Positions 34,582 through 43,750 of a stretch of DNA of 64,000 nt are shown piece after piece. Positions within the stretch are counted from its first letter, which is position 1, and every line of letters starts with the position of its first letter. The stretch is from the NCBI GenBank assembly GCA_033283325.1, contig JAWMQO010000001.1, positions 1,827,620 through 1,891,619 of the forward strand. Reading direction: 5' to 3'. The notes below the pieces were generated by a model. It had not been told where the DNA came from. It was given only the letters and a program-made list of their open reading frames with translations, and ran no database searches. The position numbers and the translations under genes are program-made. Origin of the DNA: Mangrovimicrobium sp033283325 (lineage in GTDB: Bacteria > Pseudomonadota > Gammaproteobacteria > Pseudomonadales > Halieaceae).

Positions 34582-35397
34582 TCAGTCGTCGCTAATCTTG
34601 ATTTCGGGGAACTGCTGCACCGCGCCGTCGTCAGCCGACGCCAGCCTGTCCCGGACCTTTGCCGCTATAGCGGCGAATACCCCCGCCGCGGCGGATTCCG
34701 GTTCGGCCAGCACGATGGGCTCGCCCGAATCTGCATGCTCGCGGATGCTGCGCTCCAGCGGCAGGCTGCCGAGCAGTTCCACCTTGTACTCGCTGGCCAT
34801 CCGCGCGCCACCGGCATCGCCGAAGACATGCTCCTCGTGCCCGCAATTGCTGCAGACGTGAACCGCCATGTTTTCCACCACGCCGAGCACGGGGACGTTC
34901 ACCTTACGGAACATCTCGATGCCCTTCTGCGCGTCCAGAAGGGCGATATCCTGCGGCGTGGTAACAATCACCGCGCCGGCCACGGAAGCCTTCTGCGACA
35001 GGGTCAGTTGCACGTCCCCGGTGCCCGGCGGCATGTCGATCACCAGGTAGTCGAGGGGCCCCCAGAGGGTCTGTTCCAGCAACTGGGCCAGGGCGCCGCC
35101 GGCCATGGGGCCGCGCCAGACCATCGGCGTGCGTTCGTCCACCAGGTAGCCCATGGACATGGTCTTGAGACCGTGGGCCTCGATCGGCAGCAGGAAATTG
35201 CCGCCCTGCTGCTGCGGCTGCTGCCCGGCGGGTACGCCGAGCATCAGCTGCTGGCTGGGGCCGTATATATCGGCGTCCAGCAGGCCCACAGCCGCTCCCT
35301 GGGCTTTCAGCGCCAGGGCGAGGTTTACCGATACGGTGGATTTGCCGACGCCGCCCTTGCCGGAGGCGACAGCGATGATGTGCTTGATTTCTTTCAT
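34582..35397 (-). CDS. apbC: Mrp/ApbC/NBP35 iron-sulfur carrier ATPase, short form
   Basis: 271 residues. The deviant P-loop GKGGVGKST is at 13-21, and LLDADIYGPSQ and VIDMPPGTGD follow. The CSNCG motif (CxxC, about 182-185) binds a bridging iron-sulfur cluster between two subunits. The N-terminal MIP18/DUF59 domain found in many ~370-residue Mrp proteins is absent. The protein is thought to carry and transfer Fe-S clusters to apoproteins. It is divergent from metG, an arrangement shared with E. coli. Confidence 0.94.
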   Translation of the reverse strand: MKEIKHIIAVASGKGGVGKSTVSVNLALALKAQGAAVGLLDADIYGPSQQLMLGVPAGQQPQQQGGNFLLPIEAHGLKTMSMGYLVDERTPMVWRGPMAGGALAQLLEQTLWGPLDYLVIDMPPGTGDVQLTLSQKASVAGAVIVTTPQDIALLDAQKGIEMFRKVNVPVLGVVENMAVHVCSNCGHEEHVFGDAGGARMASEYKVELLGSLPLERSIREHADSGEPIVLAEPESAAAGVFAAIAAKVRDRLASADDGAVQQFPEIKISDD

Positions 35398-35625
35398 AAT
35401 GTGCCGAAGTTGCCCGGGGCCAACAAAAACCGGGCCCCTGATTCAGCCCGGTAGTATACGGGGTAGTCGGCGCCAGCGACAACGAACAGCGGCCCGCCGG
35501 CGGCGATGGACCCTACCCCGGCACTGTCCCCGCGCCAGTCCGCCGCAGGGCTGGCGCTGGTGAAATCGGGAGGCAAAACCGCTATAGTAGCGCCCCTTTT
35601 TTCCAGCACAGAGACAGACAATCCA

Positions 35626-37674
35626 ATGGCCCCACAAGCCCCCCGCAAAATTCTGGTGACCAGCGCCCTGCCCTACGCCAACGCGCCGTTGCACCTGGGG
35701 CACATGCTGGAGCAGATTCAGACCGATATCTGGGTACGCTTCCAGAAATCCCGTGGCCACGACTGCCTCTATGTCTGCGCCGATGACGCCCACGGCACCG
35801 CCATCATGCTGGCCGCCGAGAAGCAGGGCATCACGCCGGAAGAACACATCGAACGGATCAAGGCGGACCACGAGCGCGACAGCGCGGGTTTCCTGGTCGA
35901 TTTCAGCAATTACCACAGCACCCACTCCGAGGAAAACCGCGAGTGGTCCGAGGAAATCTACCGCCGCCTCAAGGCCAACGGCCACATCGCCAGCCGGGAA
36001 ATCACCCAGGCCTATGACCCGGAGAAAAAGCTCTTCCTGGCCGACCGCTTCATCAAGGGCACCTGCCCCCGCTGCAAGACCGATGACCAGTACGGCGATA
36101 ACTGCGAGGCCTGCGGCGCGACCTATACGCCCGCGGAGCTGATCAACCCGAAATCCGCGATCTCCGGCGCGACACCAGTGGAGAAGGAGTCCACCCACTT
36201 CTTCTTCCGCCTGCCCGCCTTCGAGGCGATGTTGAGAAACTGGCTCGACGACGACAGCCTGCAGCCCCAGGTCGCCAACAAACTGCGCGAATGGCTCGAC
36301 GCCGGTCTGCAGGAGTGGGACATCAGCCGCGATGCGCCCTACTTCGGTTTCGAAATCCCCGGGGAGCCCGGCAAGTATTTCTACGTCTGGCTGGATGCGC
36401 CAATCGGCTACATCGCCAGCTTCCAGAACTACTGCAAGCGCACAGGCCACGAATTCGACGAGTACCTGCGCCCAGGCAGCGACACCGAGCTCTACCACTT
36501 CATCGGCAAGGACATCATCAACTTCCACGGTCTGTTCTGGCCGGCCATGCTCGACTCCGCCGGCCTGCGCACCCCCACCGGGGTCTTCGCCCACGGTTTC
36601 CTCACCGTCAACGGCACCAAGATGTCCAAGAGCCGGGGCACCTTCATCAACGCCCGCACCTATCTCGAACACCTGGACCCGGAATACCTGCGCTATTACT
36701 TCGCCGCGAAGCTGGGCAGCAGCGTCGACGACATGGACCTCAACCTCGAGGACTTCGTCCAGCGGGTCAACTCGGACGTCGTCGGCAAGGTCGTGAACAT
36801 CGCCAGCCGCTGCGCCGGCTTCCTGAAGAAGGGCTTCGACAACACCCTCGCTGCCGACTGCGCCGAGGATGCCCTGCTCGCCGAATTCATCGCCGCCGGC
36901 GACACCATCGCCGAACTCTACGAGGCCCGGGAATTCAACAAGGCGATCCGCGAAATCGTCACCCTCGCCGACCGCGCCAACCAGTACATCGACAATCGCA
37001 AGCCCTGGGTGCTGGCCAAGGAAGAAGGCAAGGAGCAGGAAGTGCTCGACGCCTGCAGCGTCGGCGTCAACCTGTTCCGCGTCCTGATGACCTACCTCAA
37101 GCCGGTGCTGCCGGCGATGGCGGAAAAAGCCGAGGCCTTCCTCAACGTCTCCCTGGACTGGACCGCACTGCAGGGGCCGCTGCTCGCGCACAAGCTGGAG
37201 AAATTCAAGCCGCTGATGACGCGGGTGGAGCTGAAACAGGTCGAGGCGATGATCGAAGCCGGCAAATCCGTGGCGCCCGCGAAAGTGGAAAAAGAGCCTG
37301 CCGGTGACAAGAAAGAGTCAAAAGCGAAAGCCGAAACAGTGGACAACACGATTCAGTTTGACGATTTTGCCAAGGTGGATCTGCGTGTCGCGAAGATCGT
37401 GGCGGCGGAACACGTGGAGGGGGCGGACAAGCTGCTGCAGTTGTCGCTGGACCTCGGCGATTCCGGTACGCGACAGGTGTTCGCAGGTATCAAGTCGGCC
37501 TACCAGCCGGAGGACCTGGTGGGTCGACTGACTGTGGTAGTGGCGAATCTGGCACCGCGGAAGATGCGTTTTGGGGTTTCCGAGGGTATGGTGCTGGCTG
37601 CGGGGCCCGGTGGCGAGGAGATTTTCCTCTTGCAGCCGGATGCAGGCGCTGTTCCGGGAATGCAGGTGAAGTAA
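35626..37674 (+). CDS. metG: Methionyl-tRNA synthetase
   Basis: 682 residues, like E. coli MetG (677). HLGH lies at 23-26, the zinc Cys set is CPRCKT...NCEACG (about 147-163) and KMSKS is near 332-336. The C-terminal ~110 residues form the tRNA-binding/dimerisation domain (VDLRVAKIVAAEHVEGADKLL) after a Lys/Glu-rich linker. The ATG at 35626 is chosen over 35506 because homology begins at PRKILVTSALPYANAP and a TATAGT box lies at 35583-35588. Confidence 0.97.
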   Translation: MAPQAPRKILVTSALPYANAPLHLGHMLEQIQTDIWVRFQKSRGHDCLYVCADDAHGTAIMLAAEKQGITPEEHIERIKADHERDSAGFLVDFSNYHSTHSEENREWSEEIYRRLKANGHIASREITQAYDPEKKLFLADRFIKGTCPRCKTDDQYGDNCEACGATYTPAELINPKSAISGATPVEKESTHFFFRLPAFEAMLRNWLDDDSLQPQVANKLREWLDAGLQEWDISRDAPYFGFEIPGEPGKYFYVWLDAPIGYIASFQNYCKRTGHEFDEYLRPGSDTELYHFIGKDIINFHGLFWPAMLDSAGLRTPTGVFAHGFLTVNGTKMSKSRGTFINARTYLEHLDPEYLRYYFAAKLGSSVDDMDLNLEDFVQRVNSDVVGKVVNIASRCAGFLKKGFDNTLAADCAEDALLAEFIAAGDTIAELYEAREFNKAIREIVTLADRANQYIDNRKPWVLAKEEGKEQEVLDACSVGVNLFRVLMTYLKPVLPAMAEKAEAFLNVSLDWTALQGPLLAHKLEKFKPLMTRVELKQVEAMIEAGKSVAPAKVEKEPAGDKKESKAKAETVDNTIQFDDFAKVDLRVAKIVAAEHVEGADKLLQLSLDLGDSGTRQVFAGIKSAYQPEDLVGRLTVVVANLAPRKMRFGVSEGMVLAAGPGGEEIFLLQPDAGAVPGMQVK

Positions 37675-37705
37675 AAAAACCGGCTCGGAGTAAGCGTCCC
37701 GCGTC

Positions 37706-37813
37706 TGTAACCGATTTGGCCTGCTGAAACCCGCCAAAAAGCGTACATCCATGTACAGGCTCGGTCGGCGACGTCCTGTCGCCTCACGGTTTCAGCAGGC
37801 CAAATCGGCTACA
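37706..37813. repeat. Long inverted repeat 1 (24 of 25 bp arms) between metG and rnfA
   Basis: Arms at 37706-37730 and 37789-37813 are inverted copies with one mismatch; the inner 20 bases are perfect. The 58-base loop contains a smaller palindrome GTACATCCATGTAC (37743-37756). No coding frame or IS hallmark is present. It could be a MITE-like or REP-type element and may fold to stop metG transcripts. Confidence 0.85.
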
Positions 37814-37880
37814 GCCGCTAGCGTCGGCACTTCGGATGCAATCACTGTCGCTGAAGGATGGCGGTGAAGAGGCGAGGACG

Positions 37881-37976
37881 CGCTACAGGGCTTCACGAAA
37901 ACGTACGAGGCCAGGGACGGCCGAGGACGAGCTGCCATGGATGGCGCTTTTGCGGTTTTCGTGAAGCCCTGTAGCG
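37881..37976. repeat. Long inverted repeat 2 (perfect 22 bp arms) between metG and rnfA
   Basis: Arms at 37881-37902 and 37955-37976 are perfect inverted copies around a 52-base loop that contains GCCATGGATGGC (37934-37945). Arm sequence differs from repeat 1, but both have a central ATGGAT/ATCCAT-bearing palindrome. The rest of the 37675-38100 gap (37977-38100) carries no gene and should hold the rnf promoter, not pinpointed here. Confidence 0.85.
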
Positions 37977-38100
37977 TGGCCTTGCCGGTTATCAGCGCTC
38001 CCTGAGCCCACGTAGTCCTGACTGATACAGTTAGGTGCTACTGCGACCGGGAACTAAGCGTTAAAATGGAATTTGAAACACAGGACAGAAAAGATCACCC

Positions 38101-38679
38101 ATGCTGGCTGACTACTCCATACTGTTGATCGGGGCCATCCTGGTTAACAACTTCGTACTGGTACAGTTCCTCGGACTGTGCCCGTTCATGGGCGTCTCCA
38201 ACAAACTGGAAACCGCCATGGGCATGTCCATGGCCACCACCTTCGTGCTGACCCTCGCTTCCGCGTGCTCCAACCTGACCTATCACTTCCTGCTCGAACC
38301 CCTCGGCCTCGAGTACCTGAAGACCATATCGTTCATATTGGTCATCGCCGTGGTCGTACAGTTCACCGAGATGGTGGTGCGCAAGTCGAGCCCCCTGCTC
38401 TACCAGGTGCTCGGCGTGTACCTGCCGCTGATTACCACCAACTGCGCCGTGCTTGGTGTAGCCCTGCTCAACCTGAACAAGGAACACAACTTCCTGCAGT
38501 CACTGTTCTACGGCTTCGGCGCCGCGGTCGGTTTTTCCCTGGTGCTGGTACTGTTCGCCGCCATGCGCGAACGGCTGGCTGTGGCGGATGTGCCGGAACC
38601 CTTCCAGGGCGCTGCCATCGGTATGATCACGGCGGGGCTCATGTCCCTCGCCTTCATGGGATTCGCGGGACTGGTGTGA
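38101..38679 (+). CDS. rnfA: Rnf electron transport complex subunit A
   Basis: 192 residues, the standard RnfA/RsxA length, with six TM helices. Characteristic segments are NNFVLVQFLGLCPFMGVSNKLETA (about 17-40) and PLITTNCAVLGVALLN (about 99-118). Conserved Cys in the first and fourth helices (FLGLC, TTNC) bind a membrane-embedded iron-sulfur cluster with RnfE. First gene of a complete rnfABCDGE operon. Rnf couples ferredoxin:NAD electron flow to sodium or proton movement. Confidence 0.97.
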   Translation: MLADYSILLIGAILVNNFVLVQFLGLCPFMGVSNKLETAMGMSMATTFVLTLASACSNLTYHFLLEPLGLEYLKTISFILVIAVVVQFTEMVVRKSSPLLYQVLGVYLPLITTNCAVLGVALLNLNKEHNFLQSLFYGFGAAVGFSLVLVLFAAMRERLAVADVPEPFQGAAIGMITAGLMSLAFMGFAGLV

Positions 38680-38685
38680 CTGGCG

Positions 38686-39291
38686 ATGTATGAACTGATC
38701 GCACAATACCCGCTGCTGGCGGCGCTCGTGGCGCTGGTCGGGCTGGGCCTGGTGTTCGGCGCCCTGCTGGGTTTCGCAGCGGTGCGCTTTCGCGCCGAGG
38801 GCAACCCGATTGTCGACCAGGTGAATGCGATACTGCCGCAGACCCAGTGCGGGCAGTGCGGCTACCCCGGTTGCAGGCCCTACGCCGAGGCCATCGTGGG
38901 TGGCGATGAGATCAACAAGTGTCCGCCCGGCGGCCAGGCGGGCATCGAGGCGCTGGCGGACCTGCTCGACCGCGAGGTCATCCCGCTGGACGCGGAGCAC
39001 GGCGAGGAGAAGGTGCCCCAGGTCGCCTATATCCGCGAAGAGGACTGTATCGGCTGCACCAAGTGTATCCAGGCATGTCCTGTAGACGCGATCCTCGGCG
39101 CCGCCAAACAGATGCATACCGTGATCGCCGGGGAATGTACGGGTTGCGACCTGTGTGTCGAGCCCTGTCCGGTCGACTGCATCATCATGATTCCCGAGGA
39201 GCAGTCCCTGCAGACCTGGCACTGGCAATTGCCCGACACCTCACGTCACCACGCAGATATTATCGCGACGGACGCGGGAGAGGCTGCGTGA
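38686..39291 (+). CDS. rnfB: Rnf electron transport complex subunit B
   Basis: 201 residues. An N-terminal membrane anchor (about 8-32) is followed by the CGQCGYPGC...CPPGG four-Cys cluster domain (about 47-75) and two ferredoxin-type 4Fe-4S sites, CIGCTKCIQACP and CTGCDLCVEPCP. RnfB accepts electrons from or passes them to soluble ferredoxin. Six bases after rnfA; its stop overlaps the rnfC GTG by four bases. Confidence 0.96.
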   Translation: MYELIAQYPLLAALVALVGLGLVFGALLGFAAVRFRAEGNPIVDQVNAILPQTQCGQCGYPGCRPYAEAIVGGDEINKCPPGGQAGIEALADLLDREVIPLDAEHGEEKVPQVAYIREEDCIGCTKCIQACPVDAILGAAKQMHTVIAGECTGCDLCVEPCPVDCIIMIPEEQSLQTWHWQLPDTSRHHADIIATDAGEAA

Positions 39292-41324
39292 GGAAGATTT
39301 TCGATTTCCACGGCGGCATTCACCCCGAGGAAAACAAGCACCAGTCCCTGCGCACGCCGATCCGCTGTGCGGGTATACCCGCGCAACTGGTGCTGCCCCT
39401 GGCACAGCATATCGGCGCGCCGGCCAGGCCGGTCGTCGAGGTCGGGGAGCGCGTCCTCAAGGGCCAGATGATCGCCGAGGGCCCCTCCGTTGTAAGCGCG
39501 GCGCTGCACGCGCCGACTTCCGGAACCATCACTGCGATCGAGTCCCGCCAGGTCGCCCACCCGTCGGGCTTTAGCGCCCCCTGCATCGTCATCGCAACGG
39601 ACGGCGAGGAGCGGTGGGCGCCCCTGCCGCCGCCACTGGACTTTCAGCACGAAGAACCCAGCGTGCTGCTGGAGCGTATTCGCGCCTCCGGCATCGCCGG
39701 CATGGGCGGCGCCGGTTTCCCCGCAGCAGTCAAACTCGGGGTGAAACCCGGCACACACATCGACACCCTGATCATCAACGGTACCGAGTGCGAGCCCTAC
39801 ATCACCGCCGACGATATCCTCATGCGCGAGCACGCCGGGCAGATCATCCGCGGCGCGCAGATGCTGGCCCACATCGTCCAGCCGGGCGAGACGCTCATCG
39901 GTGTGGAGGACAACAAGCCCGAAGCCATCGACGCCCTGCGCCAGGCGGCAGCGGGCAGCGCAGTCGAAATCGCGGTCTTCCCGACCAAGTACCCCTCTGG
40001 AGGGGAAAAGCAGCTCATAGAAATCCTCACCGGCAAGCAGGTGCCCAGCGGTGGCCTGCCGGCGGATATCGGCGTGGTTTGCCAGAACGTCGGCACCACC
40101 GTCGCCATTTGCGAGGCCGTGGACAAGGGTGTTCCGCTGATTTCCAGGATTACCACGCTCACTGGCGAGAGCCTCGCCGAGCCACAGAACTTTCGCGTCC
40201 TGCTCGGTACGCCCATGTCGCACCTGCTCGAACTGGCGGGTTACGACAGCAGCAGGAATCGCCGCCTGGTCATGGGTGGCCCGATGATGGGCTTCACCGT
40301 ACCCAACCCCGGCGTGCCGGTGGTGAAGACCACCAACTGTATTCTTGCGCCCACCGAGTCCGAACTCCCCAGCCCGCCGCCGGCCCAGGCCTGCATCCGC
40401 TGCGGCATGTGTGCCGAGGCCTGCCCCGCCAGTCTATTGCCACAGCAGTTGTACTGGTTCGCCCGGGGCCGGGAATTCGAAAAGGCGGAACAGCACCACC
40501 TCTTCGACTGTATCGAATGCGGCGCCTGCTCCTATGTCTGCCCCAGCTCCATTCCACTGGTGCAGTATTACCGGGCGGCCAAGGCAGAGGTGATGCAACT
40601 GCGCCGGGACGCGGAAAAAGCCGAACACTCGCGCCTGCGCTTCGAGGCCCGCCAGGAACGCCTGGCCCGCGAAGAAGAGGAGAAGGAAGCGCGCCGCGCC
40701 GCGCGGAAAAAGGCGGCTGAGGAAAAAGCGCGCCTGGCGGCGCAATCCGGCGCCAGCGAGGAAGACCCGATCCAGGCCGCCATCGAGCGGGCGAAGGCGA
40801 AGAAAGCCGCCCAGGCCGCTGGCGCAGCGAGCGGCGAGGGTCCCGGCGAGCAGGAAAAACTGGAAAAAGCGGTTGCCACCACACGCGAGCGCCTGGAAAA
40901 GGCCACCGCCAAACTGGAAGCGGCTCGGACGGAGGGTGCAGACCACGTGGCCGCGCTGGAAACCGGCGTGGAGAAAACCCGGGCCAAACTGGCGGCGGCG
41001 GAACAGGCACTCAGCCAGTACCTGGAGGCCAACCCGCCCGTTGCGGAAAAATCGGCGCCAGAACCCACAGACGCCGCCCAGGCCGCCATCCAGAAAGCCA
41101 TGGCCGCCCGCGCTGCCGCCGCCAGCAAAAGTCCGCTGGAGAAAGCCCGCGACGATCTGCAGAAGCTCGAGGTGCGGCTGCTCAAATCCGAGGCGCGCCT
41201 GGCCGAGGGCCGCGCTGCAGGAGAGGAAGAGAAGATCATCATCGCCCTGGAATCCACCGTGGAACGGCTGCACGAAAAGGTCGCCGCCGCCCGCGCCGAC
41301 GTGGCGAAGCAGGAGGCTGGCTGA
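39288..41324 (+). CDS. rnfC: Rnf electron transport complex subunit C
   Basis: 678 residues from the GTG at 39288, which overlaps the rnfB stop; homology starts at RKIFDFHGGIHPEENK. The FMN/NADH domain has GGAGFPAAVK and the Complex I 51K-like GTECEPYIT segment. Two 4Fe-4S sites begin at C369 (CIRCGMCAEACP) and C408 (CIECGACSYVCP). After about residue 435 comes a ~240-residue Ala/Glu/Lys-rich coiled-coil tail, as in E. coli RsxC, with no cofactor motif. RnfC is the NADH-side subunit. Confidence 0.96.
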   Translation: MRKIFDFHGGIHPEENKHQSLRTPIRCAGIPAQLVLPLAQHIGAPARPVVEVGERVLKGQMIAEGPSVVSAALHAPTSGTITAIESRQVAHPSGFSAPCIVIATDGEERWAPLPPPLDFQHEEPSVLLERIRASGIAGMGGAGFPAAVKLGVKPGTHIDTLIINGTECEPYITADDILMREHAGQIIRGAQMLAHIVQPGETLIGVEDNKPEAIDALRQAAAGSAVEIAVFPTKYPSGGEKQLIEILTGKQVPSGGLPADIGVVCQNVGTTVAICEAVDKGVPLISRITTLTGESLAEPQNFRVLLGTPMSHLLELAGYDSSRNRRLVMGGPMMGFTVPNPGVPVVKTTNCILAPTESELPSPPPAQACIRCGMCAEACPASLLPQQLYWFARGREFEKAEQHHLFDCIECGACSYVCPSSIPLVQYYRAAKAEVMQLRRDAEKAEHSRLRFEARQERLAREEEEKEARRAARKKAAEEKARLAAQSGASEEDPIQAAIERAKAKKAAQAAGAASGEGPGEQEKLEKAVATTRERLEKATAKLEAARTEGADHVAALETGVEKTRAKLAAAEQALSQYLEANPPVAEKSAPEPTDAAQAAIQKAMAARAAAASKSPLEKARDDLQKLEVRLLKSEARLAEGRAAGEEEKIIIALESTVERLHEKVAAARADVAKQEAG

Positions 41325-41325
41325 G

Positions 41326-42354
41326 ATGGCACTGATGCGCGTCACCTCGCCCCATGCCCACGGCCAGCTCAAAACCCGCTGGGTGATGCAGCAGGTCATG
41401 CTGGCGACCCTGCCCGGGCTCGCTGTGCTGACGTATTTTTTCGGCTTCGGCACCCTGGTCAACATTGCCTTCGGCATGCTGCTGGCGATAACCTTCGAGG
41501 CCCTGGCTCTCAGCCTGCGCCGGCGACCCCTGGGCTTTTACCTCGGCGATTGCAGCGCCCTGGTCACCGCGCTGCTGCTGGGTATCGCGCTGCCGCCCTA
41601 CTCGCCCTGGTGGCTGATCGCGGTGGGCATCGCGTCGGCGATCCTGCTGGCCAAGCATCTCTACGGCGGCATGGGCTACAACCCTTTCAACCCGGCCATG
41701 ATCGGCTACGTGGTACTGCTGATTTCCTTCCCGGTCCAGATGACCACCTGGGCAGCCCCACGGGGGGCGGGCGAGGTCCCCGGCCTGCTGGAGGCGCTGC
41801 AGGCCTGCTTCCTTCCCGCGGCCTTCGACGGCGCGACGATGGCAACACCACTGGACGTACTCAAGCAGAACAGCAGCCTGCTGGTCGAGGACCTGTGGGT
41901 CCAGAATCCGCAGTTTGGGCGCTGGGGCGGGCTGGGCTGGGAATGGGCCAACCTCGGTTTCCTCGCCGGCGGCCTCTGGCTGCTCTACCAGCGGGTTTTC
42001 ACCTGGCACGCGCCGGTAGCCATGCTCGCCAGCCTGACCCTGATGGCCGCGCTGTTTTACGATGGCGGCAGTTCCGCCAGCGGCGGCTCACCGCTGTTCC
42101 ACCTGCTGTCCGGGGCCACCATGTTCGGAGCCTTTTTCATTGTCACCGACCCGGTGACCAGTGCGGTGTCGGTCCGCGGCAGGCTGATTTACGGCGCGCT
42201 GATCGGCCTGCTGGTCTACCTGATTCGCGTCTTCGGCAATTACCCGGACGCCGTGGCCTTCGCGGTTCTCATCATGAACCTGGCCGCGCCCTTCATCGAC
42301 CAGTACACCCAGCCGCGCACCTACGGCCACGGCCAGAAGCGGGGTGAATCCTGA
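41326..42354 (+). CDS. rnfD: Rnf electron transport complex subunit D
   Basis: 342 residues from the ATG at 41326 (one base after the rnfC stop); a longer frame upstream is an rnfC shadow. About nine TM helices. The flavinylation motif SGATMFGAFFIVTDPVTSAVS places the covalently linked FMN on T265. RnfD forms the membrane core that moves the coupling ion together with RnfG. MGYNPFNPAM is a further family signature. Confidence 0.96.
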   Translation: MALMRVTSPHAHGQLKTRWVMQQVMLATLPGLAVLTYFFGFGTLVNIAFGMLLAITFEALALSLRRRPLGFYLGDCSALVTALLLGIALPPYSPWWLIAVGIASAILLAKHLYGGMGYNPFNPAMIGYVVLLISFPVQMTTWAAPRGAGEVPGLLEALQACFLPAAFDGATMATPLDVLKQNSSLLVEDLWVQNPQFGRWGGLGWEWANLGFLAGGLWLLYQRVFTWHAPVAMLASLTLMAALFYDGGSSASGGSPLFHLLSGATMFGAFFIVTDPVTSAVSVRGRLIYGALIGLLVYLIRVFGNYPDAVAFAVLIMNLAAPFIDQYTQPRTYGHGQKRGES

Positions 42355-42998
42355 TGCTGGGCCAGTCGATTACCCGCAATGCCCTGCTGCTGGCGCTGTT
42401 CGCGGTAATTACCGCGTCACTGCTGGCCGGCACCTACCTGCTGACCCGCGAGCGGATTATCGCCGCGGAGCGCGCTGCAGAGGAAAAAGCGCTGCTGCAA
42501 ATCATTCCCGAGAACCGGCATGACAACTCCCTGCTCGATGACACCCTCAGCGTGGGACCCGCTGACTCAGAACTGGGCCTGCGGGAGGAAAAGTCCGTTT
42601 ACCTGGCCCGGCAGGACGAGCAGGTCGTGGCGGTCATCGTCCCGGCGACCGCCCGCGACGGCTACAGCGGCGATATCAACCTGATCGTCGGTATCAATCG
42701 CGACGGCAGCGTCGCCGGCGTGCGGGTGCTGTCGCACAAGGAGACACCTGGCCTGGGCGACAGGGTGGATCTGGGCAAGAGCGACTGGGTACTGGATTTC
42801 AATGGCCGTTCCCTGCAAAACCCCAAAGTGCCACAATGGGCGGTGAAAAAGGACGGCGGCGAATTCGATGCCTTTACCGGGGCGACCATCACACCCCGCG
42901 CGGTTGTCGCCGCGGTAAAACGCAGCCTGGAATACGCGGCGTCGCAGCGCAAACAGCTGTTCGGCGTTGAAAGCAGCGACTCGAGAGACGGAACCTGA
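42354..42998 (+). CDS. rnfG: Rnf electron transport complex subunit G
   Basis: 214 residues. One TM helix (about 11-30) and a periplasmic FMN domain with the flavinylation motif TGATIT, FMN on T178. GLGDRVDLGKSDWVLDFNGRSL is a conserved RnfG segment. Its ATG overlaps the rnfD stop by one base. Confidence 0.95.
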   Translation: MLGQSITRNALLLALFAVITASLLAGTYLLTRERIIAAERAAEEKALLQIIPENRHDNSLLDDTLSVGPADSELGLREEKSVYLARQDEQVVAVIVPATARDGYSGDINLIVGINRDGSVAGVRVLSHKETPGLGDRVDLGKSDWVLDFNGRSLQNPKVPQWAVKKDGGEFDAFTGATITPRAVVAAVKRSLEYAASQRKQLFGVESSDSRDGT

Positions 42999-43000
42999 GC

Positions 43001-43714
43001 ATGGCGGATGTCAGTTACCGCGAACTTTCCCTGAACGGGCTGTGGAAAAACAACCCGGCGATCGTGCAGTTGCTGGGTCTCTGCCCGCTGCTGGCGGTAA
43101 CCAGTACGGTGGTCAACGCCATCGGGCTCGGCCTGGCGACAACGCTGGTGCTGGTGGCCTCCAACACCGCGGTGTCCCTGATTCGCAACATCGTCTCCGA
43201 CGCCATCCGCCTCCCCGCCTTCGTCATGATCATCGCATCGGCGGTCACCTGTATCGAGTTGCTGATGCAGGCCTTCGCTTACGAGCTCTACCAGATTCTC
43301 GGCATTTTCCTGCCCCTGATCACGACCAACTGCGTGATTCTCGGCCGCGCCGACGGCTACGCCCGCAAGAACAGCCTGCTGCCCGCAATCTGCGACGGCC
43401 TGATGATGGGCCTGGGCTTCAGCCTGGTCCTGGTGGTGCTGGGCGCGCTGAGGGAGATGTTCGGCACCGGTGCCCTGTTCGCCGACATGCAACTCCTCTT
43501 CGGACCGGCTGCGGCCAGCTGGAAAATCGTCCTCGTCGACAACTACCAGAATTTCCTGCTGGCGATCCTGCCGCCGGGGGCGTTTATTTTCACGGGTTTG
43601 CTTATCGCCCTGAAAAACCTGATCGATCGCCGCATCGAGGCGCGCCGTGCGGCGCTGCGTGAGCGCCCGGCGACGGGCTCGAAACGGGTACGGGTAACCG
43701 GCACGATCTCCTGA
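43001..43714 (+). CDS. rnfE: Rnf electron transport complex subunit E
   Basis: 237 residues, six TM helices, homologous to RnfA. Segments NPAIVQLLGLCPLLAVTSTVVNA and LPLITTNCVILGRADGYARKN carry the conserved Cys. It is the last gene of the operon; the nth gene that often follows is not here. The minus-strand gene cluster after it converges. Confidence 0.95.
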   Translation: MADVSYRELSLNGLWKNNPAIVQLLGLCPLLAVTSTVVNAIGLGLATTLVLVASNTAVSLIRNIVSDAIRLPAFVMIIASAVTCIELLMQAFAYELYQILGIFLPLITTNCVILGRADGYARKNSLLPAICDGLMMGLGFSLVLVVLGALREMFGTGALFADMQLLFGPAAASWKIVLVDNYQNFLLAILPPGAFIFTGLLIALKNLIDRRIEARRAALRERPATGSKRVRVTGTIS

Positions 43715-43750
43715 CAGCCGCCAGAAGACCGACTCTGCCTGCAGGGCTGA

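Noticed and set aside
35443..37191. 582-codon open frame on the minus strand opposite metG
   Set aside because: Antisense shadow of a well-conserved synthetase gene; the sequence has no family features.
37706..37976. Complete insertion sequence
   Set aside because: Inverted repeats are present but there is no transposase frame between or near them.
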